A stretch of DNA of 64,000 nt from Candidatus Defluviilinea gracilis (lineage in GTDB: Bacteria; Chloroflexota; Anaerolineae; Anaerolineales; Villigracilaceae), in NCBI GenBank assembly GCA_016716235.1, contig JADJWS010000001.1, positions 1,116,001 to 1,180,000 of the forward strand, read 5' to 3'. The stretch's first letter is position 1. Every line of letters begins with the position of its first letter. A model generated the notes under the pieces. It saw only the letters and a list, made by a program, of their open reading frames with translations. It had not been told where the DNA came from and made no database searches. Position numbers and translations under genes: made by a program. Shown here one piece after another: positions 16,984 through 24,952 of this stretch.

Positions 16984-17649
16984 GTGAAAAAATTTGTTGC
17001 GGTGGCTGGGAATATTGGCGTGGGAAAATCGACGCTGGTGCAGATGCTTTGTTCGCGCATGGGCTGGGAGCCGTTCTATGAGCCGGTCACCCAAAACCCA
17101 TACCTCGCCGATTTTTATGCGAACATGGATTCGTGGTCGTTTCATTCGCAGGTCTTTTTTCTCACCCATCGCCTGCGCTCGCACTTCCAACTCTCGCAAC
17201 ATCCCAGCGCGGTGATCCAGGACCGCAGTGTATACGAAGATGCCGAGATCTTCGCGCAAAACCTATATTTACAGGGGCATATTCAAGACCGCGATTATCA
17301 AACTTACCGCGATCTGTACGAGACGATGCTGCGCTTCCTCCCGCCGCCCGACCTGGTGATCTACCTGCGGGCTTCGGTGTCCACGTTGCTGGGGCGCATC
17401 TCGAACCGCGGACGCGACTATGAGCGCACCATTTCTGCCGAGTATCTGCGCGGACTTAACAACCTGTACGAAACGTGGATCGACAACTTCACCCTGTGCC
17501 CCATCCTTGCGGTTCCCGCCGACGATTTGGATTTTGTCTCACACCCCGGGCATTTGCGTCTCATCGTCCAAAAAGTGGATGAGAAGTTGACCGGCAAAGA
17601 GGAGGTTGTGTTCGAACCCGAGGAAGTGGCAAACGCGGCGCAGGATTAA
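16984..17649 (+). CDS. Deoxynucleoside kinase (dGK/dAK-type)
   Basis: 221 residues. It phosphorylates deoxynucleosides at the 5' position in the salvage pathway. The P-loop is GNIGVGKST, the substrate-binding region has FYEPVTQNPYLADFY, and the catalytic DRSVYEDAEIFA motif lies near residue 80, followed by an Arg-rich lid (ISNRGRDYERTI). The GTG at 16984 is chosen because GAGGAG lies 7 nt upstream. A second kinase of this family is encoded at 54567; two-kinase sets with split purine specificity are known in several bacteria. A strong terminator follows. Confidence 0.92.
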   Translation: MKKFVAVAGNIGVGKSTLVQMLCSRMGWEPFYEPVTQNPYLADFYANMDSWSFHSQVFFLTHRLRSHFQLSQHPSAVIQDRSVYEDAEIFAQNLYLQGHIQDRDYQTYRDLYETMLRFLPPPDLVIYLRASVSTLLGRISNRGRDYERTISAEYLRGLNNLYETWIDNFTLCPILAVPADDLDFVSHPGHLRLIVQKVDEKLTGKEEVVFEPEEVANAAQD

Positions 17650-17654
17650 CAAGC

Positions 17655-17687
17655 GCGGCGGTCTCGTAATGAGACCGCCGCTTTTTA
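17655..17687 (+). terminator. Rho-independent terminator after the deoxynucleoside kinase
   Basis: Perfect 11-bp stem GCGGCGGTCTC/GAGACCGCCGC with a GTAAT loop and five T. Confidence 0.93.
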
Positions 17688-17796
17688 GGGTCTGTAAATT
17701 AATAACTTCCCGTGTTTTTGTTCGCGCGCAGTTGCACTGCGAGCGGGATGCAGTGCAACTGCATCCCCAACAGGGAATTTATATTTTTACGAACCC

Positions 17797-19776
17797 TTAG
17801 TCTAAAAAGATTTCCCACTTGCCAGGGTAGTTTGGCAGGGGCTGTTCACCGAACCAGCCGGTATCGTCCCAATAAGGGCGGCTCCAAATATTGTTACCGA
17901 ACGGCGTACATTCCGCGATATAAAAATCCAGAGGGAGGGTATCTGCCACCGGGCAGAACGAAGTATCCGCGCTTGAGCCAACGCCCGGCGCGCCGCCTGA
18001 CGAATTCTTCAACCCCGGTGTGGGGAAACATGTCCGGTTCCAATCGTCCAGCCCGCCGTTATCGGGCAGGCGGCAGAAGGATTGGTCGGGGTAGCGGGCA
18101 AGGGAGTAGTTGTAGGCATCCATCAGCGAACCGTTCGGTTTGAGCAGGCGCACCCCGTCGCCGCCGTCGCTTAACAGTAAGCCGGTCTTGCTACCGTAGA
18201 ACACGATCCGTTCGCCTGGCGCCAGCGTGATGGAGGGGAGCGCAAACGGCTTCGAGCCGATGTTCGCTTCATCGTCCAGGGTATACCCGCTCAGGTTGAC
18301 GGAGATCGTGCCGTGGTTAATGATCTCGATGAATTCATCGCCAGTATTGACGAAACCGTCGTTGTTCCAATCGCGCCCGGGGCGCGGCAGGAATTCGTTG
18401 ATGGCAATGAGGGGAGGCGGGGGAGGCGGTATGCCCGTCTTGGTTGCTGTGGCTTTCGGGAGGGCTGTCGGGGTTGGGGTTGGATTGCCGCATAAGGTCA
18501 ATGCGCTGGACATATTCTGAGGATCGCTTGGAGTTCGGGCAAAAAAATCTGCCAGATTATTATTTGAATCAATACAGAGTCCTGATGAATTGGCTTTACG
18601 ATCATAACTTCGATCCGTTTGTGTTGATAAAGGAATAAGTGGGGAAGTCTCAAAATAGGTTGTAGAAGAGCACATTCCAGCGCGATCCATAAAAGTCGAT
18701 CCATTTAACAGGGCAATGCCTCCATTATCCGCAATGCCTTGACTCGCTGGAAACGACTGGTTCGCAGTAACTGTGCCGCTGTAAGAAGCTCCTCCAATTA
18801 AATAATGATGTCCGGGGTTAAGGGTCACACCAGAGTTAATTGTTGCAACCAAGGAAGTGCCAGCCCCACAACCTGTCGATTTTCTTAATGTCCAATCTCC
18901 AATTAGGACCGGTCCGCTTGTTGGGTTAAATAGTTCAATAAATTCATCGTTCCCACCGTTCGGTCCTGTAGTTCGAAACTCGCTAATCACCACACTCAAG
19001 GCAACCGGAGGCGACGTGAGTGTTACCGTGGGCGTAGAAGTTCTCGTAGGAGTAAGAGTAAGCGTTGGAGTTGATGTGTTCGTTGGAGTGAACGTCGGAG
19101 TTAAAGTAAAGGTCGGGGTTGGAGTAGGATTGCCGCATGGCGCAACCGGGCTCGATAAGTTTTGCGGATCGCTATCACGAAGAATAAAATCTGCAAGGTT
19201 ATTGTTTGTGTCAACGCAATACCCTGAAATATCGGGGATTCTCTCGTATCCTTGATCCACATTATTTGTTAGTGGAGTTAAATTGATCGGGTCAACATAT
19301 GTAGTGGTACTGCACATACCAACTTGATCCACCAGAGTGGCACTACTATCAAAAATAGCGATCCCGCCGTCATCATCGATCGCCCAGTTGCTGTTGTGAC
19401 GATAATCGGGTGGCACAGTTCCTGAATAGGAAAAAGCGGAAAGCAGGTAATGTTGTCCAGAATTTAAAATAACAGGAGAGGGAATGCTCGGAATTGTCGC
19501 CAATATTTCTGTCGTAGTACCGCACCCACTGGATTTTCCTATTGTCCACCCGGTAATATCGATAGGCGAACCTGTCGGATTGAACAATTCGATAAACTCA
19601 TCATTTGCCCCGCCCGACCCCCTCGTTCTAAATTCACTGATGATAATCGTCGTCGCCGCCTGTTGCATCGGCGCCGCCCTCACCGGCTGAACGACCGGCG
19701 CAACCAAACCTCCGCATACCGCGGCGATCAACAACACCAAAGACAAACTGCGCCAGAATACCTTCGACTTTTTCAT
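17797..19776 (-). CDS. Exported protein with three lamin-tail domains
   Basis: 659 residues. A signal peptide (about residues 1-35, ending near VRAAP) is followed by a lamin-tail domain (IIISEFRTRGSGGANDEFIELFNP, about 44-190), a Thr/Pro-rich linker, a second near-copy of that domain (VVISEFRTTGPNGGNDEFIELFNP, about 245-395), another linker, and a third, more distant one (AINEFLPRPGRDWNNDGFVNTGDEFIEI, about 430-570). Lamin-tail folds are immunoglobulin-like and in bacterial secreted proteins often act as adhesion or accessory domains; no enzyme domain is seen. The ATG at 19776 gives the basic signal-peptide start MKKSKVF. It is transcribed towards the convergent kinase terminator. Confidence 0.85.
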   Translation of the reverse strand: MKKSKVFWRSLSLVLLIAAVCGGLVAPVVQPVRAAPMQQAATTIIISEFRTRGSGGANDEFIELFNPTGSPIDITGWTIGKSSGCGTTTEILATIPSIPSPVILNSGQHYLLSAFSYSGTVPPDYRHNSNWAIDDDGGIAIFDSSATLVDQVGMCSTTTYVDPINLTPLTNNVDQGYERIPDISGYCVDTNNNLADFILRDSDPQNLSSPVAPCGNPTPTPTFTLTPTFTPTNTSTPTLTLTPTRTSTPTVTLTSPPVALSVVISEFRTTGPNGGNDEFIELFNPTSGPVLIGDWTLRKSTGCGAGTSLVATINSGVTLNPGHHYLIGGASYSGTVTANQSFPASQGIADNGGIALLNGSTFMDRAGMCSSTTYFETSPLIPLSTQTDRSYDRKANSSGLCIDSNNNLADFFARTPSDPQNMSSALTLCGNPTPTPTALPKATATKTGIPPPPPPLIAINEFLPRPGRDWNNDGFVNTGDEFIEIINHGTISVNLSGYTLDDEANIGSKPFALPSITLAPGERIVFYGSKTGLLLSDGGDGVRLLKPNGSLMDAYNYSLARYPDQSFCRLPDNGGLDDWNRTCFPTPGLKNSSGGAPGVGSSADTSFCPVADTLPLDFYIAECTPFGNNIWSRPYWDDTGWFGEQPLPNYPGKWEIFLD

Positions 19777-19886
19777 GGGTACAAGACGAAACAAAGACCG
19801 TGAAGTGACATCGTCTTTAGAGAATTATAAACCACCCCGTTTGAAATGCCAGCGTTGCTCAGAGACCGTTTCTTGACGTATAGGAC

Positions 19887-20094
19887 TTACGCAGTTGAAC
19901 TTGTTACGCCGTAGTTGCACTGCGGCGGCGACAGCACAACTGCCCGCCAACCGCGTAGGTCCTGATGTACTCACCTTACGCGGCAAAGCCATAAGGCGAG
20001 ATTGATCTCGCCTTTCAGGTTGGTCTTGAGTAAGAGCGACATTCATGTCGCGTTACGGAGATCAGGCTCACTTCAACTGCGTAACATCAGTTAA
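19887..20094. repeat. Element B, copy 1 (126-bp core 19969-20094, outer inverted repeat from 19887)
   Basis: The core 19969-20094 matches 29844-29969 over the same 126 bp with about ten mismatches. It contains two hairpins, GGCGAGA-TTGA-TCTCGCC (19995-20012) and GCGACA-TTCA-TGTCGC (20036-20051). On the left, ACGCAGTTGAACT near 19890 is the inverse of ACTTCAACTGCGT near 20072 (12 of 13 bases), giving the whole a MITE-like outline. Confidence 0.8.
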
Positions 20095-20161
20095 GGACAC
20101 TAATTTGACGGATCACACAGAAAAACACGGATTTTTATAGGGTTTTCCGTGAAACTCAGTT

Positions 20162-20264
20162 GACCTCTTGCATAAGTGTCCCTAACTTAGCCGCAGAGTC
20201 CACAGAGACCTTTGAGAAAGGCTCTTTTTCTCTGTGGCAAAAATGACTTTCGCAAGGGGTCTAG
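20162..20264 (-). repeat. Dispersed repeat A, copy 3 (inverted)
   Basis: On the minus strand it reads CTTGCGAAAGTCATTTTTGC, CCACAGAGAAAAAGAG, TTTCTCAAAGGTCTCTGTGG and ACTTATGCAAGAGGTCA, nearly the same as the copy at 4551-4644 but in opposite orientation. Confidence 0.7.
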
Positions 20265-20312
20265 TGAAACCCGCGCCATCCGTGTCCCAAAGAAGAGTTA
20301 AGCAACACTCTC

Positions 20313-20573
20313 TCAGCGCGGCTCAACGACAAACTTGATGGCGGTGCGCACCTTGTCGTCGATCGTCACATCCGCAAACTCCGGCACGCAAACAATCTGG
20401 ATATTATCGTTTTTCAAATACCCGGTAGCCAGAGCCAGCGCCTTCACAGCCTGGTTCACTGCTCCGGCTCCAATCGCTTGCACTTCCGCCCGTTTGAACT
20501 CGCGCACCACCCCCGCAATTGCCCCGGCAACGGCAGAGGTACGGGAGCTGGCTGAAACCTTGATCATGTCCAT
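20313..20573 (-). CDS. spoVS: Stage V sporulation protein S-like protein
   Basis: 86 residues, full length for the SpoVS family. MIKVSASSRTSAVAGAIAGV, the AIGAGAVNQAVKALALATGYL core and VCVPEFADV are diagnostic. The family has an Alba-like fold, and nucleic-acid binding has been proposed. In Bacillus it affects septation and spore coat formation, but it is widespread in non-sporulating bacteria. The ATG at 20573 is preceded by GGGAGG with good spacing. It lies next to the DnaA-box cluster, with its start facing that region. Confidence 0.92.
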   Translation of the reverse strand: MDMIKVSASSRTSAVAGAIAGVVREFKRAEVQAIGAGAVNQAVKALALATGYLKNDNIQIVCVPEFADVTIDDKVRTAIKFVVEPR

Positions 20574-20640
20574 GATGGACCTCCCAAAGGGTAAAGAGGG
20601 GCCGATGTGAAGATTGTACAAGATTCGCTTAAGAGATTCA

Positions 20641-21000
20641 AGCATATAGTATAAGAATATTATGATTTAGTAAAAGTAGTAGGGGGTGTGGATGATGTGG
20701 ATGAGCGCGAATCTGCGCTATATGTGGGATGACCGCTTCCGCCTCCCTCCACGAGTGGGGCTGAATCGCCACTGGCAACGCCACCGCACTTGTGGAAAGA
20801 ATCGGGATAAATCTATCCACACTCCATCCCCAAAAAATGAAAAGTTTCCCACAAATCCATATATTGGAAGTTTTGTACACACCCGTCCCATATATGGGGG
20901 TTCCGTTTCGATCTCAAACTAGAAGGCTAGCCTACTTCTCCACATGACCTGCCACTTATCCACAAAAAGAGGCGACTTATCCACAAATCGGATGTCTGGA
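20641..21000. other. DnaA-box cluster beside AT-rich DNA: candidate replication origin
   Basis: Two perfect TTATCCACA boxes lie at 20956-20964 and 20977-20985, 21 bp apart in the same orientation. One-mismatch boxes lie at 20936-20944 (TTCTCCACA), 20813-20821 (CTATCCACA) and, on the minus strand, 20687-20695 and 20696-20704 (TCATCCACA, tandem 9 bp apart). Weaker ones (7 of 9) lie at 20791-20799 and 20845-20853. An AT-rich stretch with TATAGTATAAGAATATTATG (20645-20664) could be the unwinding element. No gene is present between spoVS and 21047. No dnaA gene is adjacent, so the assignment rests on the boxes. Confidence 0.6.
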
Positions 21001-21046
21001 CAACACCTGTCCGAACTGAGAATCCCCCAAATATGGCAGAACTGGT

Positions 21047-21703
21047 TCACTCCACGAACAGTGGAATAGGCTCTCCCAGCACAGGAGCGGGCGCTGAAAC
21101 ATACAAGTCTAGAAACGCTCCCACCGTGGCGAGGAGTTCTCGAAAATTCCAGATCATCAACGATGAGTTCCAAAAACGGCGGGTATTTGCCTCCACCCCA
21201 ACAGCCTCCACCCCCAGCGCATTGCAGAGAAACAAGGCGCGCGGTAAATGAAATTTTTGCGTGACGAGCAATACATCGTCTGCCTGAAAGATCTCTTTTG
21301 CCCGATAACAGGTATCGTAGGTGCGCCGGCCGGCATAATCCAGGGCGATCGCTTCTTCGGGAACGCCAAGCGAAAGCGCGTATTGGCGCATCGATTCGGG
21401 CTCGTTATAGTCCAACACAGGGTTATCTCCGCTCATCAGTAGCTTTTTCACTTTGCCCGAAAAATACAGTTCGGCGGCGGTTTCCACCCTGTCGCGCAAG
21501 ATGGCGGTGGGGGTTCCATCCCTTCGCAAGCCGGCGCCAAACACAATGGCAAGTTGTTTTTTTGGCGCGTTCTCTTTCTGGTAAATGCGGTTGATGGAAT
21601 GGACGGCTGTCACCAGGCGCGGCAAGACCAACCCTGAGAAGCCGATCAACCCCAGAAATAACGCGCCGCGCCATATAAATTTTTTGCTGGTAAATTTTCT
21701 CAT
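21047..21703 (-). CDS. SanA/YdcF-like DUF218 membrane-anchored protein
   Basis: 218 residues with one N-terminal membrane anchor (about residues 12-32) and an extracytoplasmic DUF218 domain. AIVFGAGLRRDGTPTAILRDRVETAAELY, KKLLMSGDN, DYAGRRTYDTCYRAKEIF and VTQKFHLPRALFLCNALG are the typical conserved blocks. SanA affects envelope permeability and vancomycin sensitivity in enteric bacteria; the biochemical activity of the family is unsettled. Stands alone. Confidence 0.85.
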   Translation of the reverse strand: MRKFTSKKFIWRGALFLGLIGFSGLVLPRLVTAVHSINRIYQKENAPKKQLAIVFGAGLRRDGTPTAILRDRVETAAELYFSGKVKKLLMSGDNPVLDYNEPESMRQYALSLGVPEEAIALDYAGRRTYDTCYRAKEIFQADDVLLVTQKFHLPRALFLCNALGVEAVGVEANTRRFWNSSLMIWNFRELLATVGAFLDLYVSAPAPVLGEPIPLFVE

Positions 21704-21799
21704 CGTAAAGGTTGCAGACGTTTTTTGCGTTCAAATGTTACATGTGAATTTTGTTGTACAGACTAACAAACCTGTAAATGAAGTGAAACCTTTTAAGTC

Positions 21800-21827
21800 T
21801 TGAATTTTTGATGGAAACAGATATACT
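21800..21827 (+). promoter_or_regulatory. Promoter of the Flp pilin gene
   Basis: TTGAAT (21800-21805), a 16-bp spacer and TATACT (21822-21827). The pilin ATG follows 58 bp later. Confidence 0.6.
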
Positions 21828-21884
21828 GTAAAAAGTTCTGAGGATGTGCCTCAGGCAAACAATTTATTAGAAAGGAATAATACC

Positions 21885-22034
21885 ATGTTGTTCGCACCCA
21901 AAGAAAAAGGCCAGGGCCTCGTCGAGTACGCGATTATCATCGCTCTCGTCGCTATCGTCGTGATTGCGGTTATGACTTTGCTTGGACCCAAGATCGGCAA
22001 TACCTTCTCCAGCATCAATAACTCCCTGCCGTAA
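21885..22034 (+). CDS. Flp/Fap-type pilin, copy 1
   Basis: 49 residues: a short basic leader ending in KEKGQ, then GLVEYAIIIALVAIVVIAV, the hydrophobic helix with the Glu at position 5 that is standard for Flp pilins cleaved by a TadV-type prepilin peptidase. The mature protein would be about 40 residues and end NNSLP. The ATG at 21885 follows AAAGGAATAATACC. No tad assembly genes are in the window. A strong terminator after the gene suggests high, independent expression. Confidence 0.9.
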   Translation: MLFAPKEKGQGLVEYAIIIALVAIVVIAVMTLLGPKIGNTFSSINNSLP

Positions 22035-22050
22035 CCCGCTCAAACGAGCA

Positions 22051-22085
22051 CAAAAAAGCCCCACCGCACGGTGGGGCTTTTTTGT
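22051..22085. terminator. Bidirectional terminator between the two Flp pilin genes
   Basis: CAAAAAAGCCCCACCG and CGGTGGGGCTTTTTTG make a perfect stem around a tiny CA loop, with A-run and T-run on either side. Confidence 0.93.
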
Positions 22086-22184
22086 AACTATTCTACGGGG
22101 CTGTTCGTCGTATTTGAACAATTCTCAATGCTCGCAGGGTCATATTTGACAAGGAGGCTGCGGGCGCCTCGGAAAGGAATTCAA

Positions 22185-22334
22185 ATGTTATTTTCGCTCA
22201 AAGAAAAAGGACAGGGGCTTGTGGAGTATGCGATCATTATTGCTCTCGTGGCTATTCTTGTGATTGTGGCTGTTGGGGCGTTCGGCGAGAAAACCGGCGA
22301 CACATTTAGCTCCATTAACAATTCACTGCCGTAA
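22185..22334 (+). CDS. Flp/Fap-type pilin, copy 2
   Basis: 49 residues and a close paralogue of the preceding pilin: leader MLFSLKEKGQ, cleavage before GLVEYAIIIALVAI, C terminus INNSLP. Differences lie mainly in the middle (VGAFGEKTGDTF for LGPKIGNTF). The ATG at 22185 follows GGAAAGGAATTCAA. The terminator between the copies means it needs read-through or its own promoter. It may be a minor pilin or a recent duplicate. Confidence 0.9.
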   Translation: MLFSLKEKGQGLVEYAIIIALVAILVIVAVGAFGEKTGDTFSSINNSLP

Positions 22335-22336
22335 CA

Positions 22337-23359
22337 TCACTTAAGCGCGGATGCCAGATTAACCCCAGACGCATCGACGAGAGCGCGGAACTCGGCATAA
22401 AAACCGTCATTCACCTGCTGAAATTCGTCGATCCCATACACCGCCTTGAACGCGGAGTTGCCATCTGTGGTTTGCATGATGACGGGAACGATACTTGCAA
22501 ATAAATCCCGCATCGGTTGCGGCAAGTTGGAAGAAAATACAAACACATCATACGGGATAATTTCGGGAATCCGCCAGATCACGATCACCTGCTCCATGAG
22601 GTCGGGAAATTGGTCTTCCAACGAGGGGAACTTCCGCGCATCGATGTAGGTGGCTCCAAACTCGCAGATACCGCTTGCATATAACGAGCGCACAACGGTC
22701 GGGTGTCCCTCCACGAAGGCGGCGGGCTTGGTGCTGATGCCGCTGGTTTTCAAATACCCGAAAGGAATGACATAGCCGGAGAGCGAGCGTTCATCGCTCC
22801 AACAAGGTTTCCGGTCGTTGAATTGGGCGAGGGCAACCGCCGGGTCATCGTCCGTGTTCGATTCGCTCACCGGGTTGAAAAACGGGGTAAATCCAGCCCT
22901 GCGTTGCGCAAGGAATTGCGCGCCATACAGACTTTTCTCATCCTTCACAACGGCAAAGGCGGCTTTGACAGTTTCGTTTTGATACGCCAGCGCATACGCA
23001 TACGGATCGAGAAGCGCGATATGCGCATTCCCTTTTTGGAAGGCTTCCACGAGCGCCAGTTTCGAGTCGGGGATGACCGTGACCACCGAGTACCCCGCGC
23101 GTTCCTTGAATTGCGCGGCGATCAGGTTCGCAGAGTCGATCGTCTCCTGCGAAGATGTCGATGGCGGCAGGGCGAGGATTAAGGGGTTTTCCGGCGAGCC
23201 AAGTTCAGCGGAGGGAAGCGGCGGGGCGGGCGTCTCAGTGACAACGCCGAGAACCGGGGTTGGCGTCGGTTCGGCGGCGCCCAGGCGCGGCAAATTACAG
23301 CCGACAGTCAGAACAAACGCGACCGCGAAAATCAACCGGGGAAAAGGATTCCGATTCAT
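22337..23359 (-). CDS. PhnD-like phosphate/phosphonate-type substrate-binding lipoprotein
   Basis: 340 residues. The signal peptide ends in the lipobox LTVGC near residue 21, followed by a Pro/Thr-rich linker. The body is a PhnD-type periplasmic binding fold: PENPLILALPPSTSSQE, a GNAHIALLDPYAYALA block, a PCWSDERSLSGYVIPFGYL strand-loop and FGATYIDARKFPSLED. No permease or ATPase gene is adjacent, so it may serve a transporter elsewhere or act as a sensor-type binding protein. Ligand unknown. It is divergent from the next gene with only 28 bp between starts. Confidence 0.85.
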   Translation of the reverse strand: MNRNPFPRLIFAVAFVLTVGCNLPRLGAAEPTPTPVLGVVTETPAPPLPSAELGSPENPLILALPPSTSSQETIDSANLIAAQFKERAGYSVVTVIPDSKLALVEAFQKGNAHIALLDPYAYALAYQNETVKAAFAVVKDEKSLYGAQFLAQRRAGFTPFFNPVSESNTDDDPAVALAQFNDRKPCWSDERSLSGYVIPFGYLKTSGISTKPAAFVEGHPTVVRSLYASGICEFGATYIDARKFPSLEDQFPDLMEQVIVIWRIPEIIPYDVFVFSSNLPQPMRDLFASIVPVIMQTTDGNSAFKAVYGIDEFQQVNDGFYAEFRALVDASGVNLASALK

Positions 23360-23387
23360 GTGTTTGCCGGGGGATTATAATATGGGC

Positions 23388-24059
23388 ATGAAAAATAACA
23401 ATTTTCTCTCCATCCTGATTCTGATTGTGATCGGAGTTGCGGCATACATGATCGTGCAGACCGTGCGCGAAGGCGCCAAAACCGCAACCCAGCCTTTCGA
23501 GCAGGTGAACGAGGCGAACCGCGCCCTGCAAACGCAGATGGCGAACCTGATGAACCCCACGCCGACGATCATCCCCGACCCGATCACCTACATCAACGAG
23601 ATTCGCGCGTTGGCGCGGCTCGAAACGATTCAGTATAGCGTGGAGAAAGTGATCACCGGCGAGACTGGCGGAGGAACGTTCGCCACATTTTTCGGCGACA
23701 AAATTTTGTTCGTCGGTCACGGCACCGTCATCGCCGGTGTCGACATGGAAAAACTCGCGCCTGAAAACATGCGCTACGAAAACGGAGTGCTCTCTGTACA
23801 ACTGCCCCCGGCTGAAATTTTCATCGCCACCCTCGATAACGAAAAATCATACGTATACGACCGGCAGACCGGCGTGCTGACCAAGCCCGACCCAAACCTC
23901 GAAACCCTCGTCCGGCAAAAGGCGGAGGAAGAGATCCTCAAAGCCGCGCTGGAAGATGGAATCCTCAATCAGGCGCAGATCAACGCCGAGACCTACCTGT
24001 TCAAATTTTTTGCCGCGCTCGGTTTCCCGAATACGATCTTCCTCGATAACCCCAACTAG
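23388..24059 (+). CDS. DUF4230 membrane-anchored protein
   Basis: About 223 residues: one N-terminal membrane anchor (residues 6-24), a coiled stretch, then the DUF4230 domain (IRALARLETIQYSVEKVITGE, ILFVGHGTVIAGVDMEKL, LPPAEIFIATLDNEKSYVYDRQTG). Function unknown. TATAAT (23376-23381) lies 6 nt before the ATG at 23388, so the mRNA is probably leaderless; an in-frame ATG at 23382 touches the box. The 3' end overlaps the convergent lipoate gene by 4 bp. Confidence 0.85.
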   Translation: MKNNNFLSILILIVIGVAAYMIVQTVREGAKTATQPFEQVNEANRALQTQMANLMNPTPTIIPDPITYINEIRALARLETIQYSVEKVITGETGGGTFATFFGDKILFVGHGTVIAGVDMEKLAPENMRYENGVLSVQLPPAEIFIATLDNEKSYVYDRQTGVLTKPDPNLETLVRQKAEEEILKAALEDGILNQAQINAETYLFKFFAALGFPNTIFLDNPN

Positions 24060-24868
24060 ACTCGTCCCGTCCACGAGGGGTGATCGTATTTCTCGCGGAC
24101 GAGTTCCTCCGCCATGTTGGATTCGGATTCGGACAACTTGCCCTCCTCGAATTGGATTCCCAACTGCGCCTCAAAAGCGCGGATGTAAGCCTGCGCCGCC
24201 TCGCCCCAACCGACTCTCCTCCCCAACGCCGCTTCGACCGTGATCGCCCGCTCCAGCAATCGCCTGGATGCGTTTTCACGAGCCGCCTCATCCTCAAAAG
24301 CAAGCGCCCGGCAGATTCGCGTCAGGTCGCCGGTCAGAGGCAGGGAGCCATGTTGCAGAACGCCTTCTTTTTTGCGGGCTTGCGCCGAACCTATCAACTT
24401 TTTTTCGTTGACTGTGATCTCATACGTGGATGGAACTTCAAAGCAGACCGGGTTGTTGCCTGGCGTATCGTTCGTTTTTTTCTCTTTCATTTCCACAGCA
24501 ACATTCAGGGATTTCACGGCGAGCAATAGCGCCTGCGCCAAGCGGTTGTAACTTTCGAGCACGGTGCCCGCTACTCGAGGTTCATCGTTGGGAGCGATAA
24601 CGGAATAGGTCAACTCGTCGGTGTGGAGGATCGCCCTCCCGCCGGTGAGGCGTCGCACCACATCCCAGTGTTGCGCTTTCAGTCGCTGTGTGTCAACGTC
24701 TGTGAAGGGCTGGGCGTACCCAAGCGAGAGACAAGCCGGGGTCCAGGCATACAGCCGTAAGGTGGGAGGGGAATCGCCGCGTCCGACATGATGCAGGATG
24801 GTTTCATCCGCCGCCATATTCCATGCTCCCCTTGCCGGAAGGGTGATGAGAAGCCGCCAGAGTGTCAT
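24056..24868 (-). CDS. lipM: Octanoyltransferase/lipoate-protein ligase family (LipM-like)
   Basis: 270 residues of the biotin/lipoate transferase fold. NMAADETIL, the RRLTGGRAILHTDELTYSV strand and KKLIGSAQARKKEGVLQHGSLPL are characteristic. The Cys in NPVCFEVPSTYEITV stands where LipM octanoyltransferases have their acyl-carrying Cys, and the Lys in KKLIGSAQ is also conserved. It would move octanoate from acyl carrier protein to lipoyl domains such as GcvH. TATAAT lies 6 nt before the ATG on the minus strand, another likely leaderless transcript. Confidence 0.88.
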   Translation of the reverse strand: MTLWRLLITLPARGAWNMAADETILHHVGRGDSPPTLRLYAWTPACLSLGYAQPFTDVDTQRLKAQHWDVVRRLTGGRAILHTDELTYSVIAPNDEPRVAGTVLESYNRLAQALLLAVKSLNVAVEMKEKKTNDTPGNNPVCFEVPSTYEITVNEKKLIGSAQARKKEGVLQHGSLPLTGDLTRICRALAFEDEAARENASRRLLERAITVEAALGRRVGWGEAAQAYIRAFEAQLGIQFEEGKLSESESNMAEELVREKYDHPSWTGRV

Positions 24869-24952
24869 GTCAATATTATAATAGTCGGGCGCGGCGGGAG
24901 AGGAATGAGGTAAAGTAAGAGAAGGACTTTCTTAATTTCGGAATTTCAAACG

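Noticed and set aside
16738..17259. 173-codon open frame on the minus strand
   Set aside because: It runs through repeat-like intergenic DNA and into the antisense of the deoxynucleoside kinase; composition is not protein-like.
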